A stretch of DNA of 64,000 nt from Alopecurus myosuroides (GCA_028641055.1 CM054063.1:177388756-177452755), one strand, 5' to 3'; positions 46,733 through 58,261 are shown, counted from the first letter of the stretch. The notes: generated from the letters alone by a model not told the origin. Numbers and translations: made by a program.

Positions 46733-48147
46733 ATGGAGGACGGAGATCAGGTCTCGGCGAAGACGACGGATGCGGCATCTCCTCTGGTGAAGCCTGGCGG
46801 CGGTGTCCCGATGGAACCGCCACAGGTCACAGCGGGGAAGGCGGCAGTGACGGTTACAAGTGGTGATCTGGCTGGATCCTCCTCCTCGGGGACCAGGTGG
46901 AGCGCATGATGGCAGGGCTCAAGCTCAGTGCGGCTGAATCAAAAGTAGTTGCGGTGGGGGATGACGATGAAATGCAGCTGATTGATCCAGACAAGGATTT
47001 TGTGGGCAAAGTGCTGGCTCCGAGTGTCCTCCATATCAACACGATCTTAGCGGCGATGCGGCCGGCCTAGGGCAACCCGAAGGGTCTCCTGTTCAATCAT
47101 GTGGGGGAGAATCTCTTCATTGCGGAGTTTGGCTCAAAATTTGACGGATATCGGGTAATGGAGGGCTCGCCATGGACAGTGGGAAGGCGTGCGGTCCTAA
47201 TGAAGAAGTACGATGCGGATGTTGCGCCGCTCCAAGTCAACTTTGATAAGTTGGCGATTTGGGCCAGGATTTTGGCTCTGCCACATCAACTGATGAATTC
47301 AACCAGGGGAGTTGAAGTTGCAGATTCGATTGTCCTAGTGAAGAAACTGGAAGCCGATAACTTGGGACGCTGTTGGGGACGTTTCATGCGGCTTAGGGTG
47401 GAAATCGCGGTGCGAGAACCACTGGTGCGGTGTGTGACTGTTTTCTCGAAAAAAATCTAGACAACGGAGGTATTTGATGTTCACTACGAGAAGCTCCATC
47501 TATACAGTTTCTCGTGTGGCCTCATAGGACACACAACGTTGGCATGCTCCACTCCTACAGATCGTGATGAGGAGGGGGAGCTATCTTATTCTGCCAAGAG
47601 AGTTTCTGTTCCAGATGATCCGAAGAGGAGTTGCTCTAGATCAGGGAACAATGCTTCCTCGATGGGAGGGAGTCAATCAAATCCAGAATTGAGGGGCTCA
47701 TCTAGAGTATCCTCAGCCTCGGGCAGCAAAACACGGGGAAAGGAAACTTGTCCTCCAACAGAGCCGGCTGGTGAGCAAGAAGTGTCCTCCCCGGTTAAAA
47801 AAGGAGGAAGGGAGGCTGGCAGAGGACGTGGCCGTTCTATTCGTGGCAGAGGACGTGGGTATGGTGACGGGCCAGAGAGGGACCTGTTCCAAGCTAAAGT
47901 TGGCAGAGCTCCAACTACGGGGCAGAAGAGGAAGGCAACAAAGGGAAAAAGTACTAAGCAACTCACTATTGAATCGGCTGCAGAGCAGGCCGGGCCTCTG
48001 GCTATTGTGGCAGTGGAGAAGCGGCCATTTCAGCATGTTGAGGAAGAGGACAATGTGAGTTCAAACTCGGTGAAGAAACAATGTATTAACACTACTCGAT
48101 CGGCGGATCAGGCGGCGGCTGCAGTGCAGCCCCGCCAGACCCAATGA
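46733..48147 (+). pseudogene. LINE ORF1, RNA-binding protein (DUF4283 type)
   Basis: ATG 46733 begins MEDGDQVSAKTTD. The frame shifts once between about 46867 and 46888, in or near a TCC run, and continues as GDQVERMMAGLKLSAAES. Stops interrupt at RPA*GNPKG (Trp expected, near 47068) and KKI*TTEV (47458-47460). The DUF4283-like core has LFIAEFGSKFDGYRVMEG, SPWTVGRRAVLMKKYD and IWARILALPHQLM. The zinc knuckle near 47520 reads SFSCGLIGHTTLAC: the first Cys is Ser. A basic Arg/Gly-rich tail follows (GRGRSIRGRGRG). ORF1 stops at TGA 48145-48147, overlapping the ORF2 start. Confidence 0.85.
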
Positions 48148-50512
48148 GTATTTTAGCGTGGAACTGTCGCGGTTTGGGGTCGAACGGGACAGTGGGAGAG
48201 CTTCGCTGGCTAGTGAAGACATTCCGACCAGAGATCCTATTCTTGTCTGAAACCAAGATGTGGGACTCGAGAGCGAAGAATTTTATGTGGTCACTGGGCT
48301 ACACAGGTTCTTTTGCGGTAAGTTGCGAGGGTCGTAGTGGTGGCCTTGCGCTTTTTTGGAAGCAACCTTTCTCCCTCACTCTCTATGGTTTCAATTCACA
48401 TTGTATTGATATGACGGTGACATCAGAAGAGAGGAGTCCTTGGCGTGCTACCTTTGTTTACGGAGAACCTAGGAGGGAACATAGATACATTTTTTGGGAT
48501 CTGATTAGGAGAATCCGTCGTGAATGGGAAGGACCGTGGATCTGCTACGGGGATTTCAATGAAGTCCTGACAGCAGATCAGCACTATGGATCTCGTACAG
48601 ATTAGAGGCTCAAATGGAGTATTTCCGTGACTGTTTGGATGACTGCAACCTCCTGGACTTGGGTTATGTGGGGCCAAAGTTCACGTGGTCGAACCGCCAA
48701 GACGCTCAGTGCAACATTCGCGTGCGTTTGGATAGAGGAGTGGAAGAGAGGAGTCCTTGGCGTGCTACCTTTGTTTACGGAGAACCTAGGAGGGAACAGA
48801 GATACATTTTCTGGGATCTGATTAGGAGACTCCGTCGTGAATGGGAAGGACCGTGGATCTGCTACAGGGATTTCAATGAAGTCCTGACAGATGATGAGCA
48901 CTATGGATCTCGTACAGATCAGAGGCTCAAATGGAGTATTTCCGTGACTGTTTGGATGACTGCAACCTCCTGGACTTGGGTTATGTGGGGCCAAAGTTCA
49001 CGTGGTCGAACCGCCAAGACGCTCAGTGCAACATTCGGCCTTTTCTGATCAATTTGAGGGATGTTCGGTGGAGAATATCATTACCTCTTCCTCTGACCAC
49101 TATGCCATACTAATCCGGCTTGATGGTGATGCTCAGGATACTGTTGCTACCCCGGTGTCGCATGGGTTCAAATATGAAGCCATGTGGAAGCGTGCAGATG
49201 ATTACACAGGGGTGGTCGAGGCAGCTTGGCAGGCTCGTGATGGTGGACCGAGTCCACTCAGGTCTACGTGGGAGAACCTGAGCTGCATGGCTGGGTCGCT
49301 CCGTACCTGGAGCCGGGCCTCTTTCGGTTCTGTCCATGGACAGATTCACACTCTAGAGAGGAGATTGCACTCACTACGTGTTGATCCCTTCAACTCAGTA
49401 AACTTTGAGGAGGAAAGAAATGTTGAGAGGCAACTCTGTGAGCTATTCGAGCGAGAGGAATTCATGGCTCGACAACGTTCATGAGTAGAGTGGCTGAAAG
49501 AAGGCGATCAAAACACTGATGTCTTCCATGCAAAGGCGTCGGCACGGAAACGTACTAACCGTGTCCGTGCTCTTGTAAGGGAGAATGGCTCCGTCTGTTC
49601 TGACCAAGCGGAGATCAAAGGGATGATTCATAGATTCTATGAAGATCTCTTCACGTCACATGGCTCGGTTGCGATGGAACGGGTTCTGGAGGCGATTCCC
49701 ATGAAAGTCAATGACTCAATGAAGCTGACCTGAGCAAACCATACTCGGACGAGGAAATGAAAGTGGCACTCTTCCAAATGGTCCCTACCAAGGCGCCAGG
49801 GCCGGATGGCTTTCCAGCCCTCTTTTATCAGACCCATTGGACTGTGGTTGGGGCAGATGTATGTGGTGTTGTCTGTGGCTTCCTGGGTGGTGAGGAGATC
49901 CCTGAAGGGTTTTGTGATTCTATTATTGTCATGATCCCCAAGGTCCCCAATGCTAAGAACCTCGCAAAGTTTAGGCCAATCAGCCTATGCAATGTTCTCT
50001 ACAAGTTGGCTTCGAAGGTGGAGGCCAACAGGTTGAAGTTATACCTCCCAGCTATTATCTCGGAGTTCCAGAGTGCTTTCGTCCCGGGGCGACTTATCAC
50101 TGATAGTGCCTTAGTGGCTTCTGAATGTTTGCACACTGTACGAAAACAAAAGAACAAACAACCCTTCTTTGCCCTCAAGGTGGATATGATGAAGGCATAT
50201 GATCGCATTGAATGGGATTTTCTCCATGGATGTCTCTGCAAGCTGGGTTTCTCGGCTAGATGGATAGCATCGATGATGAGATGTGTTACTAATGCAAGGT
50301 ATGCGGTGTGTGAATGGTGATCTTACACAACCAGTGATCCCCTCGAGAGGCATTCGCCAGGGGGATCCGATCAGTCCCTACTTGTTCCTACTGTGCATAG
50401 AGGGTTGTCTTGTCTTCTGCAGAAAAGGGAGCGGCTCGGTGAGCTACAAGGTCTATGCAATGGTAAACGAGGCCCTCAAATTTCACATCTTATTTTTGCG
50501 GATGATAGCATC
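48144..50512 (+). pseudogene. LINE ORF2, endonuclease and reverse transcriptase
   Basis: Starts MSILAWNCRGLGSNG at ATG 48144. The AP-type endonuclease keeps WNCRG, SETKMWDS, YGDFNEV and, after a 317-bp tandem duplication, SSSDHYAIL. In-frame stops include TAG after GSRTD (48603-48605) and TGA before VEWLKEGDQN (about 49482). Frameshifts lie near 49715, 50315 and 50395. RT blocks are [81 protein letters not shown] and FADDS at 50495-50509. Everything after FADDS is missing from the window because Athila-3 begins at 50513. Confidence 0.9.
48426..49037 (+). repeat. 317-bp tandem duplication inside the LINE endonuclease
   Basis: 48426-48742 is repeated from 48743 to 49037 with only a handful of differences (for example CATAGA/CAGAGA, TACGGGG/TACAGGG). 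The offset of 317 is not a multiple of three, so it breaks the frame. The second copy lacks the last 22 bp of the first (GTGCGTTTGGATAGAGGAG region). Confidence 0.93.
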
Positions 50513-51878
50513 TGATGGCTCCCAAGTGCAGGAGATCAATCGTAGTTTTCGATGGGAAGTATTACCCAAATTTGTAGTTCGACTCAGTGGGAACACAAGA
50601 ATACCGGTGAGACTTTAGCAATTGGGACGTCACTCCCAACCACACCTATGTATCTACAAACTTGCAGCAAGTGTGGTGAGTGTAATAATGCAGTGAAAGT
50701 AAACAAACAGAAAGTAAATGGAGAGCAAGTGTTTTCCCAGTTTTCACCGCAAAAGAGTGAAAGTAAACCAGAGACTAAAACACAGGCATGAGGTGACAGC
50801 GGGGTGTTGCACGGATAAGATTGCTCATGTAATAATGTTTTGCTAGCAGCGGGGCCTTTCTCTATCTCAGTTTTATGTAGGTGTGTGTTCCGTAAATTAT
50901 TGTGCGTACTAACCAAGAGAATTTGCACAAAGCCTATTGTCCTACCTGCCCATTTCACCGGGGCCAATTTGGAACTACAGGTAATTAAGGTCTACCCTTT
51001 CGAATAGCCCAGACCAACGCATTAACACTCCATGAACACACAAAATCCTCAAACTAGAACATATCCCCCTTGTTTTCCCTAGCTGTCACTTTAGGGTTCG
51101 CAGGTTCAACATAATAGCAGGTAATACACATTGCAGATAGATACCAAACTCAAATATATGATGTAGCAATGTAAGTTCAATACTGAAATCATGCCACTTG
51201 GGCCCTAGTAACAAGCATTAAGCCTAGCAATAGTGCATCAACATAAGACATAAGAATTCTCAAGACAAACCCCTAGATCCCGCATACTGGGTAGCAATTA
51301 CATGATCAATCTCATCCAAAACCCCTCACACCTCACATGCCTACAACTACTACTCACACATGGAGGGGGTGATGGAGCTCATGGTTGATGGAGATGATGG
51401 TGGTGATGATGATGGTGACGAAGCCCCTCGAATTCCACCTCCGGGGGTGAAATCCCGGATCAATCTGACTCCGAAATCGAAGATCGTGGTGGCGGCGGCG
51501 CTCCGTTTCGCGAACAGCCCTCCCCTTCGAAACCCGTCATTTTCTCGTATATATGGAGGGGTACGTCGAAGACCTAGCCGGAGTGGGCCATCTGGGCCCA
51601 AAAGGGGTGACCCCACGCGGCCAAGGAATATGGCCGCGTGTGGGCCCCCTTTTAGCCCTCGGGTGGCCCCCCGGCCCCATCTGGTGCTCATTCCCCTTCT
51701 TTTCCATAAAAAGTTACGTGGTTTTCGTCCCCTGTGAAAAGTCCTGCGAAAATAGACGGAAAGAAGACTTTTGCTAAAAACAGCGTCAGATTCTGCAGAT
51801 TTATTCAATTATGGGGGGACTCCGGAGAGAAATACGATGCAAAGTGCTTGGAAAAGTAGATGCATTTTGGGTGCATCA
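50513..51878 (-). repeat. 3' LTR of Athila-3, 1366 bp
   Basis: Minus strand TGATGCACCCAAAATGC to CTTGGGAGCCATCA. A TATA-like CCATATATACGA lies near 51550. Upstream of it is a palindrome (CACGCGGCCA, 7-nt spacer, TGGCCGCGTG at 51614-51640). Preceded on the minus strand by the purine tract GCTAAGCTTGGGGGAGT. Confidence 0.93.
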
Positions 51879-53571
51879 ACTCCCCCAAGCTTAGCTCGTT
51901 GTTTGTCCTCGAACAACTCAAACGCAGTGCAGAAGCGATAAAAACTTTGGCAAGAACTTTGCATTGCATATGCATCATCAATTAATACTAGCAAATACTC
52001 AAGACATGATTCCTGTAACAAGTAGCAAAATACTAGCAAGTGTGCATCTACTCATTGTTGAAGCATATATACTTGTTGCAATAGAAATAACATGAAGTGT
52101 TAATACTTGAATGAGTTTGCTCAATTGTAGACATAAACAAGGGCTTGTGCATCGCTGATGATTGAATCATATCGAGATTTTTGAGATCTCTGATTCTTTC
52201 ATATGTTGACAAATAAATTAATTGTGCTTACTACCTTGCTCTCAGTTTTGCTAAAGCATTAATTTTTCATTTTGATTCTTATGCTTGACAAACTACAGGT
52301 TGAAAGCCTCATGCCCCTTAAAAGTGAAGTCCCGCACCATGATTACTCAACTCTAGATTCCTAATAAGCCTTGTACAATCATTGTAAGTATTAATGACAT
52401 CATAGAGAGCAGCAATTGGGGTACCTCTTGCCCCATGACATGGAAACCAGCCCATGTCAAAATGGCAAGACAAACAAATGGAATGGACTCATTATCCTTT
52501 TTTATTTCATTCACTATATGCCTAGCTTCTTATTTAATTATAGGATATGTTGCGGAGTCCATTCTAGCTATAAGTAAATTTCCACCATGATATCGCATGG
52601 CTTGGGTTAGCGGCCCAATGCGTCTCTCTAATCATATATACTTACTCATCAAGACTTACTATTCCTCTACCTCATTTCGGCATGACATGCATCCACAGTT
52701 AAAAGAACATGATATCAACTTGAATATAGAATTCTTAGCAGCGTTGAAAGTTTTCCATGTGATACACATTTAGACTAACCCCCAACCATAAGTTCGTCAA
52801 GCATAAGACTCCACTTTTATCATTCATGAAATTTTCTCTTTTAATTCTTTCCTTGGTTGGCAAGTTCAGTAAGCACAATGGGATGCGTAAACCTTTGCTT
52901 AAGGCTACAATTATTCAATCCATCAGCCAAGTAATGACACTAAACAATATTTCAGTTGCATCAGAATATATTCTACTAAACCACGGAGAATATAAACAAT
53001 GGCTATTATGTCACTAAGTGTTAAGGGAATCATAAGGTGTGCACTTGTTGTTATTAAAAAGCATACATAAGCACGGCAAAGGTGTCATACCTTTCATCCC
53101 TTCAAGCACATTATCATATCATTGTTGTTCTCCTCTCCCCACTTGAACTGCTTAATAAAAACTCAAATCTTGCTATAAAAAGTTACTGCATTCAGCAATT
53201 TGTTTACCTACCTAAACACCTCAAAAGTTTCTCATGTTTGACAGAGGTGAAGGCCATAAAAAGTTGCAGTAGTGATTAAATTTTCAGCTCAAACGGAGTC
53301 ACAAGTAAAGATTAAAGCATATAACAGTGAACATATTTCAGCAATTCCTGCAGCTCCGTATTTATACTAAACTCAAGAAAACATAAATCTTTTTGTGGTT
53401 TTTGATTTTTAGAAACATAATGTAAATAACCAGAAGTAAACTAGCTAACAAATAACAAAAATATTTTTGTGTTTTTCAGATTTAAAGAACATAAAACAAC
53501 AAATAACATGCAAGTGATATAACACAACGAATGAGGAGGGAGAGAAATACTCCCCCAAGCTTGTGATCAAG
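51879..53571 (-). other. Athila-3 noncoding 3' region and polypurine tract
   Basis: AT-rich, no supported ORF. The first bases next to the LTR (51879-51900) are the purine-rich primer tract on the minus strand, resembling that of Athila-A and Athila-B. Confidence 0.8.
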
Positions 53572-54711
53572 CTAGTATCCTAGGTGGTAATCATGTCTAC
53601 CACTCAACGAACCTCCCTGGAAGAAGGATGGATCCTGCCATGCCTGTGCTCCAAGGTGTGGTTCAGGGAAGCCCGAGGGATATGCCATAGGCGCCTGGTA
53701 TTGGGGCTCCTCCTGTTGTTGCTCTTCTTGTTGTGGCTCTTCTTGCACAGTCCACTTTGTCTCCCTGTCAAACAAGTCAGCACAAGGGAGCCTAACAGAC
53801 ACAATGTGCCCATTAGAATCCTTATAGCAATATGAAAAATATTCTTTCTCAGCCCTGCTCATATCCATGCGAAAAAGTAAACCAAAATCCAGCAGTCGAG
53901 ACTCATTTACCATGGTACCCAAGTTATCATTAAAACCTCGTTCTGCCATAATGTATTCATGGATTAAAGTGGCAATGTCACCAACATATAAAGGAGTTTT
54001 ATCCGTGCCATTCCTACTCACAGCTAAATGCAAAGTTCTAGCAAGTATGGTTCCCAGGTTATATATAGGTGTTGTGTTTTCCATTGCACATTTTAATAAA
54101 TAGATCATAGGACCAGTGCAAGCAGAAGTGTTATCCCCAGCAAGGAATCCTCTAGCAAGAAACAATGCAAAATATCTAAGGCTCGGGTGTTGGATGCATG
54201 TGAGCTTGCCTCTATTCATTCTTTCAGGAATATTTTTAGCAATGCTACGCCAGAATGTGACAAGTTCTTCTCTAGAATCAGCATATGTTTCATCCCATAA
54301 CCCCGTAGTTGGTACACGTATAGCCTTACAGAATTCCTCTAATGACATGACTAAATGCTGCCCCCTCATTGTAAATTTAATGACAAAAGTAGCTGGAGGA
54401 GGGTTCTTAGACTTACTTTTCCGGTGCACCACCGGTCCCTCAAACCTGAATGTAGAGAGGAATTCCCTCGAGAGTTCCACATATGTGTTACGTGGATGGC
54501 GTGAGAACTCAAGCAGCCCCGTAGTTGCAGCAAAGGCTTGGAAATCTTCAGCAATCCCCCAATGTTCAAGAACTTCGGGGTCTTGCCATCTTGTGGTATG
54601 GACACGAAGATTTTCACCTGCAAAAACCAATTCATCCTCCCATAACTGATTATCATCATGATTGTTGGACACCCTTGATTCTCTTCTCCTTTGTCCTTGA
54701 GGACATCCCAA
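53572..54711 (-). CDS. ATHILA-type ORF (Athila ORF1-family protein), 379 codons
   Basis: Long open frame on the minus strand with WEDELVFAGENLRVHTTRW, YVELSREFLSTFRFEG, RGQHLVMSLEEFCKAI, FALFLARGFLAGDNTSACT and a Gln/Glu/Pro-rich C-terminus (EEPQQEEQQQEEPQYQAP). I recognise this as the plant retrotransposon ATHILA/ORF-1 protein family, whose function is not established. The frame has no ATG near its start. The ATG at 54736 opens a different frame (MLKKGKALLGMSSRTKEKR) that stops soon after, which suggests a one-base frameshift near 54680. The rest is uninterrupted. Confidence 0.72.
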   Translation of the reverse strand: MGCPQGQRRRESRVSNNHDDNQLWEDELVFAGENLRVHTTRWQDPEVLEHWGIAEDFQAFAATTGLLEFSRHPRNTYVELSREFLSTFRFEGPVVHRKSKSKNPPPATFVIKFTMRGQHLVMSLEEFCKAIRVPTTGLWDETYADSREELVTFWRSIAKNIPERMNRGKLTCIQHPSLRYFALFLARGFLAGDNTSACTGPMIYLLKCAMENTTPIYNLGTILARTLHLAVSRNGTDKTPLYVGDIATLIHEYIMAERGFNDNLGTMVNESRLLDFGLLFRMDMSRAEKEYFSYCYKDSNGHIVSVRLPCADLFDRETKWTVQEEPQQEEQQQEEPQYQAPMAYPSGFPEPHLGAQAWQDPSFFQGGSLSGRHDYHLGY

Positions 54712-54739
54712 GCAATGCCTTTCCCTTTTTCAGCATGTT

Positions 54740-55520
54740 ACCTTGCTGTACCAATATAAAATTCAACAAAAATTAAATTGTATCACTCTAAAACATTGCT
54801 AAGGCATCCATAACTAGTCCTCTAATCAATATCATGCATCCATATCAACTAGAAAACTTAAATTCATGGAGTTCTTAGACATAATAGGTGACACCTAGTG
54901 CAGTAAAATACTTCATACACAAAGCATGGGAGCAAAAAGTAATTGGATGAGTGAAGGAGTTACATACCAAGGAGTGATTCCATCAAACACATTTGAAAAA
55001 TCTGCCTCAAATGTGGAGATCGAGGATTGACGGAGAAACAGAGCACGGAAAAAATGGAGGAGATGAACTGGGGTTGGTTTTCGGTCGAAAGGGAGCAGAT
55101 GAGCATTGGATGGGCCCCAGCATCCACTTGTGGCCAAAAATGGGGTATCCCACGCGGCCAAGGAATCTGGCCGTGTTGAGGTACCTATTTTGGCCCCTGG
55201 TGGCCTGCTGGTGCTCCCCCACTGGCTGCTGGTCCCTTCGGGCAAAAAACTGACCCCCTAATTTTTCTGGAATTTTACGTGAAACTTTTCTACAGAGAAT
55301 TTCTAAAACTTCATATTTTGTGACTTCTGATTCTAAAAATTTTAATACTATGTCTATGTCTCACAATTTTTAAGAAAATAACATAAAAAATGCAATTTAA
55401 ATGTTTGTGAATCATGCCTTTATCATTTCCACATTAGTAATGAGGTTGATCAGGTCTCATTAGCAACATGTAAAGAATATAGCTCATGATTCTTATTATT
55501 ACTCATTATAAAACAATAAA
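54740..55520 (-). other. Athila-3 spacer where pol is expected, contains LTR-like fragment
   Basis: There is no RT, RNase H or integrase motif in any frame. About 55100-55320 resembles the U3 of the Athila-3 LTR (51580-51760): both have CCACGCGGCCAAGGAAT followed by TGGCCG and then GGTGGCC and CTGGTGCTC. The flanking DNA is AT-rich. Confidence 0.65.
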
Positions 55521-58169
55521 TCAAGTTACCTCATATTTGATTGGAATGGTCCCAATCATCAATATTTCATACCTTGGTGCTGGAGGTGGTATAGGTATTT
55601 CAATGCTACCAATATTAATGGAATTTATTTGTATAGCATTCACACTTGTGCTCATACTTGTAACATGTTTCTTCTTGGGAAAATAAATAGTGTGCTTTTT
55701 GCCTTTAACATTAAATGTCACATTGCTCTCAGTGCAATTTAGCACAACTCCTGCAGTATTCAAAAAAGGTCTACCAATAATAATAGATAGATTATCATCT
55801 TCAGGCATTTCTAATATAAAAAAATCAGTAGGTATCAACTCATTAGCAATAGAGATGGGAACATCCTCACATATTCCTATAGGTACAACAGTTGTTATAT
55901 CAGCCATTTGTAAAGATATTTCTGTTGGAACTAGTTTGTTCAAATTAAGCTTCTTATATAGTGAGAAAGGCATAACACTAACACCAGCTCCTAAATCACA
56001 TAATGCATATTTCACATAGGCTTCTTTAATTTTGCAAGGAATAGTAGGAATACCAGGATCTCCACGTTTTTCAGGAAATTTTCCTTTAAATGAATAATCA
56101 GCAAGCATAGCAGTAATAGCATCAGTAGGTATCTTTATTTTATTAGTGACAATATCTTTCATGTATTTTGAATATGGAGGATTCTTAATAGCATCAATAA
56201 GTGGAATCTCTAATTTCATATTCTTAATCATATCATAAAATTGCCCATACCTCTCTTCATCTTTTGTTTTTGATACCTCTTGGGGATATGGAATGGGTCT
56301 TTGTACCCATGGATCCCTTTCTTTACCTTTATCTTTATCTTTATTTGGTTTGTTCTTCTTCTTGGTCTTCTCAATAGGAGGCTGAGGATCCTCCTTACCA
56401 GCAGCTTCTTCATTATTATCATCATGTTGTTCAATATCAGGTGGAGATGATTCTTCTTCTTCATTATTATCATCCTCAGTTTCAGCATCAGAAATAGAAA
56501 TATCCTTGTCTTGCTCATTGGAGTCATCATCATGCTCATTTTCATTCGGAGATTTTCCTGCAAAAGATTTATCTTTAAGAGCAACTTGCTCTTTTCTTTT
56601 AGGATGATCATCAGGATAATCAGGATCCTGGGTGCTTGCACCTCCCCTTGTATTAACTCCACATAATTGTTTTTGTTTATTCAGATTTTCATACAATTGA
56701 TTTTTTAAAGAAATCATTTGCTCAACTTGATTGTTCATCATTTCACAATGTTTAACAATTCTTTTAACTTCCCCTACACTAGCATTTAAATTTTCACGGA
56801 GGAAATTAATTTTATGATGGTTTTCCATGATAGTCATTCTAATTTTACGCTCCTCGGGATTATCATGATAAGAAAAATTGTTAACGTAAGAGACATCAAC
56901 AGGAGGTGTTACCTCCTCATTACCTTCCATAGGGAGTATAGAGTTCACTTGAATTGGAAAGCATGGTTCATAAGTAGGAAGTTTAATACCCATTTCAGAT
57001 AATTCCTTGAGATGAGAGGTTTTAATTCCCTTCTCTTTAATATCCTTGGAAGCTTCAGCCATTGTTTCTTGGTTCAATTCGAGTATACCTCCTTTCTTAT
57101 CTGGGAGTGTCTCATTTTTATCTATCTCCTCAATGTTCCAATCAGCTTCATTCTCGAGAATAGACTCCAGTAATTCAATTGCTTCATCAACACTTCTGTC
57201 CCTAAAGATATTCCCTGCAATACTATCAAGGTAGTCTCTTGTTTCCCCCATTAGTCCATTACAGAATATATCAAGCAATTCATGAGGTTTAAAACCATGA
57301 CTAGGACATTTCTTACACATTTTACCAAATCTCCCCCAAGCTTGGGGTAGACTCTCTTTTTTATCTTGTTTAAAATTGCCAATTTCAATAGTTAATGCAT
57401 GTATCCTTTCAGCAGGAAAATATTTATTGGAAAACAATTGCAAGCATTCTTCCTTACTAGTAATACATGCAGGTCCTAAACGATTATACCAAACTCTAGC
57501 ATCTTCACCCAAAGAAAAATGAAACAATTTTAAGAATAAATAATGTTGACGGATTTCATCATTTCCAAATGTAGTAGATAAAGCATGCAATTCAGCAATA
57601 TGATCAAGAGGGGACTCCTCATCCTTTCCACAGAATCTAGACTTCTCAACTATCTCAATTATCTCAGGATTAACATTGAATTCATAATCTTTATCTCTAA
57701 TTCTAATAGCTGGGCCACACAAATTCCTAGTAGCAGCAAAACAGTTTCCAAGAGATGCATCATCATAAATAGAGTGTTTATCAAGTTTTGTATAATCAGG
57801 TGATATAAAGGCCTCAATAAATGCTTCTTCTTCTTCAGAAGAGGCCCCATATTCATACTCTCTACGAGTCTCATTTCTTTCTAGCTCAAGTTCTACATTT
57901 TCATCTACAGAAGATTCAGGAATTTCAGTTGTTTCAATAGTTTTAGGAATTTCAGAAGCTAGTTCTTTGTCTACATTATCAAGTGTTTGATCATTAGATG
58001 CACTAGTAGACATTTTTGACAATGGTGATTTACCAGCTATTCCTTTCTTTTTCTTAGCGGCCACAGTAGAAACAATATTAGGTGAAAAATTTGGTCTACT
58101 AGGCAAATCATTACCAGAACGAGTAGTCGAAGGCATTACCTCCTTCGAAGTGTCCTTTCCCTTTCCCAT
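55521..58169 (-). CDS. gag: Gag-protease polyprotein of Athila-3, 882 aa
   Basis: I chose ATG 58169 (MGKGKDTSKEVMPSTTRSG) over the longer 58208 frame, which has no better start. After an acidic N-terminus, the capsid domain lies near residues 180-330 (LFLKLFHFSLGEDARVWYNR, LFSNKYFPAERI, CPSHGFKPHELLDIFCNGL). A coiled, charged middle follows, then a low-complexity acidic stretch (DAETEDDNNEEEESS) and a Lys-rich patch. The C-terminal aspartic protease has CDLGAGVSVMPFSLYKKL and IIIGRPFLNTAG; D-L-G-A is the usual Athila form. No zinc knuckle is seen. Uninterrupted over 2.65 kb, unlike most ORFs here, and it ends without continuing into RT. Confidence 0.88.
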   Translation of the reverse strand: MGKGKDTSKEVMPSTTRSGNDLPSRPNFSPNIVSTVAAKKKKGIAGKSPLSKMSTSASNDQTLDNVDKELASEIPKTIETTEIPESSVDENVELELERNETRREYEYGASSEEEEAFIEAFISPDYTKLDKHSIYDDASLGNCFAATRNLCGPAIRIRDKDYEFNVNPEIIEIVEKSRFCGKDEESPLDHIAELHALSTTFGNDEIRQHYLFLKLFHFSLGEDARVWYNRLGPACITSKEECLQLFSNKYFPAERIHALTIEIGNFKQDKKESLPQAWGRFGKMCKKCPSHGFKPHELLDIFCNGLMGETRDYLDSIAGNIFRDRSVDEAIELLESILENEADWNIEEIDKNETLPDKKGGILELNQETMAEASKDIKEKGIKTSHLKELSEMGIKLPTYEPCFPIQVNSILPMEGNEEVTPPVDVSYVNNFSYHDNPEERKIRMTIMENHHKINFLRENLNASVGEVKRIVKHCEMMNNQVEQMISLKNQLYENLNKQKQLCGVNTRGGASTQDPDYPDDHPKRKEQVALKDKSFAGKSPNENEHDDDSNEQDKDISISDAETEDDNNEEEESSPPDIEQHDDNNEEAAGKEDPQPPIEKTKKKNKPNKDKDKGKERDPWVQRPIPYPQEVSKTKDEERYGQFYDMIKNMKLEIPLIDAIKNPPYSKYMKDIVTNKIKIPTDAITAMLADYSFKGKFPEKRGDPGIPTIPCKIKEAYVKYALCDLGAGVSVMPFSLYKKLNLNKLVPTEISLQMADITTVVPIGICEDVPISIANELIPTDFFILEMPEDDNLSIIIGRPFLNTAGVVLNCTESNVTFNVKGKKHTIYFPKKKHVTSMSTSVNAIQINSINIGSIEIPIPPPAPRYEILMIGTIPIKYEVT

Positions 58170-58232
58170 TGTAGGGAACAAGAAAGTGCAGCAAGTAGAC
58201 AATAACAAGTGGTCTTACCAATAAAGCTAGGT

Positions 58233-58250
58233 TCCCCGACAACGGCGCCA
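58233..58250 (-). promoter_or_regulatory. PBS of Athila-3, Asp tRNA type
   Basis: Minus strand TGGCGCCGTTGTCGGGGA, one base different from the Athila-C PBS, 11 bp after the LTR end. Confidence 0.9.
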
Positions 58251-58261
58251 GAAAACAGTCT

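Larger units (their letters stand above)
46440..50512 (+). mobile_element. L1-type LINE, 3' part lost
   Basis: About 290 bp of leader, ORF1 (DUF4283-like with a CCHC-type knuckle) and ORF2 (endonuclease and RT). The start near 46440 is approximate. It ends inside RT at 50512, where the Athila-3 LTR begins. Both ORFs carry frameshifts and stops, and the endonuclease region contains a 317-bp tandem duplication. Confidence 0.88.

Noticed and set aside
46609..46866. 85-codon ORF in the LINE leader as a separate gene
   Set aside because: It overlaps the ORF1 start in another frame and shows no domain; ORF1 from 46733 fits the DUF4283 protein.
48602..48994. 130-codon minus-strand ORF with an internally repeated peptide
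   Set aside because: Antisense shadow of the tandem-duplicated LINE endonuclease.
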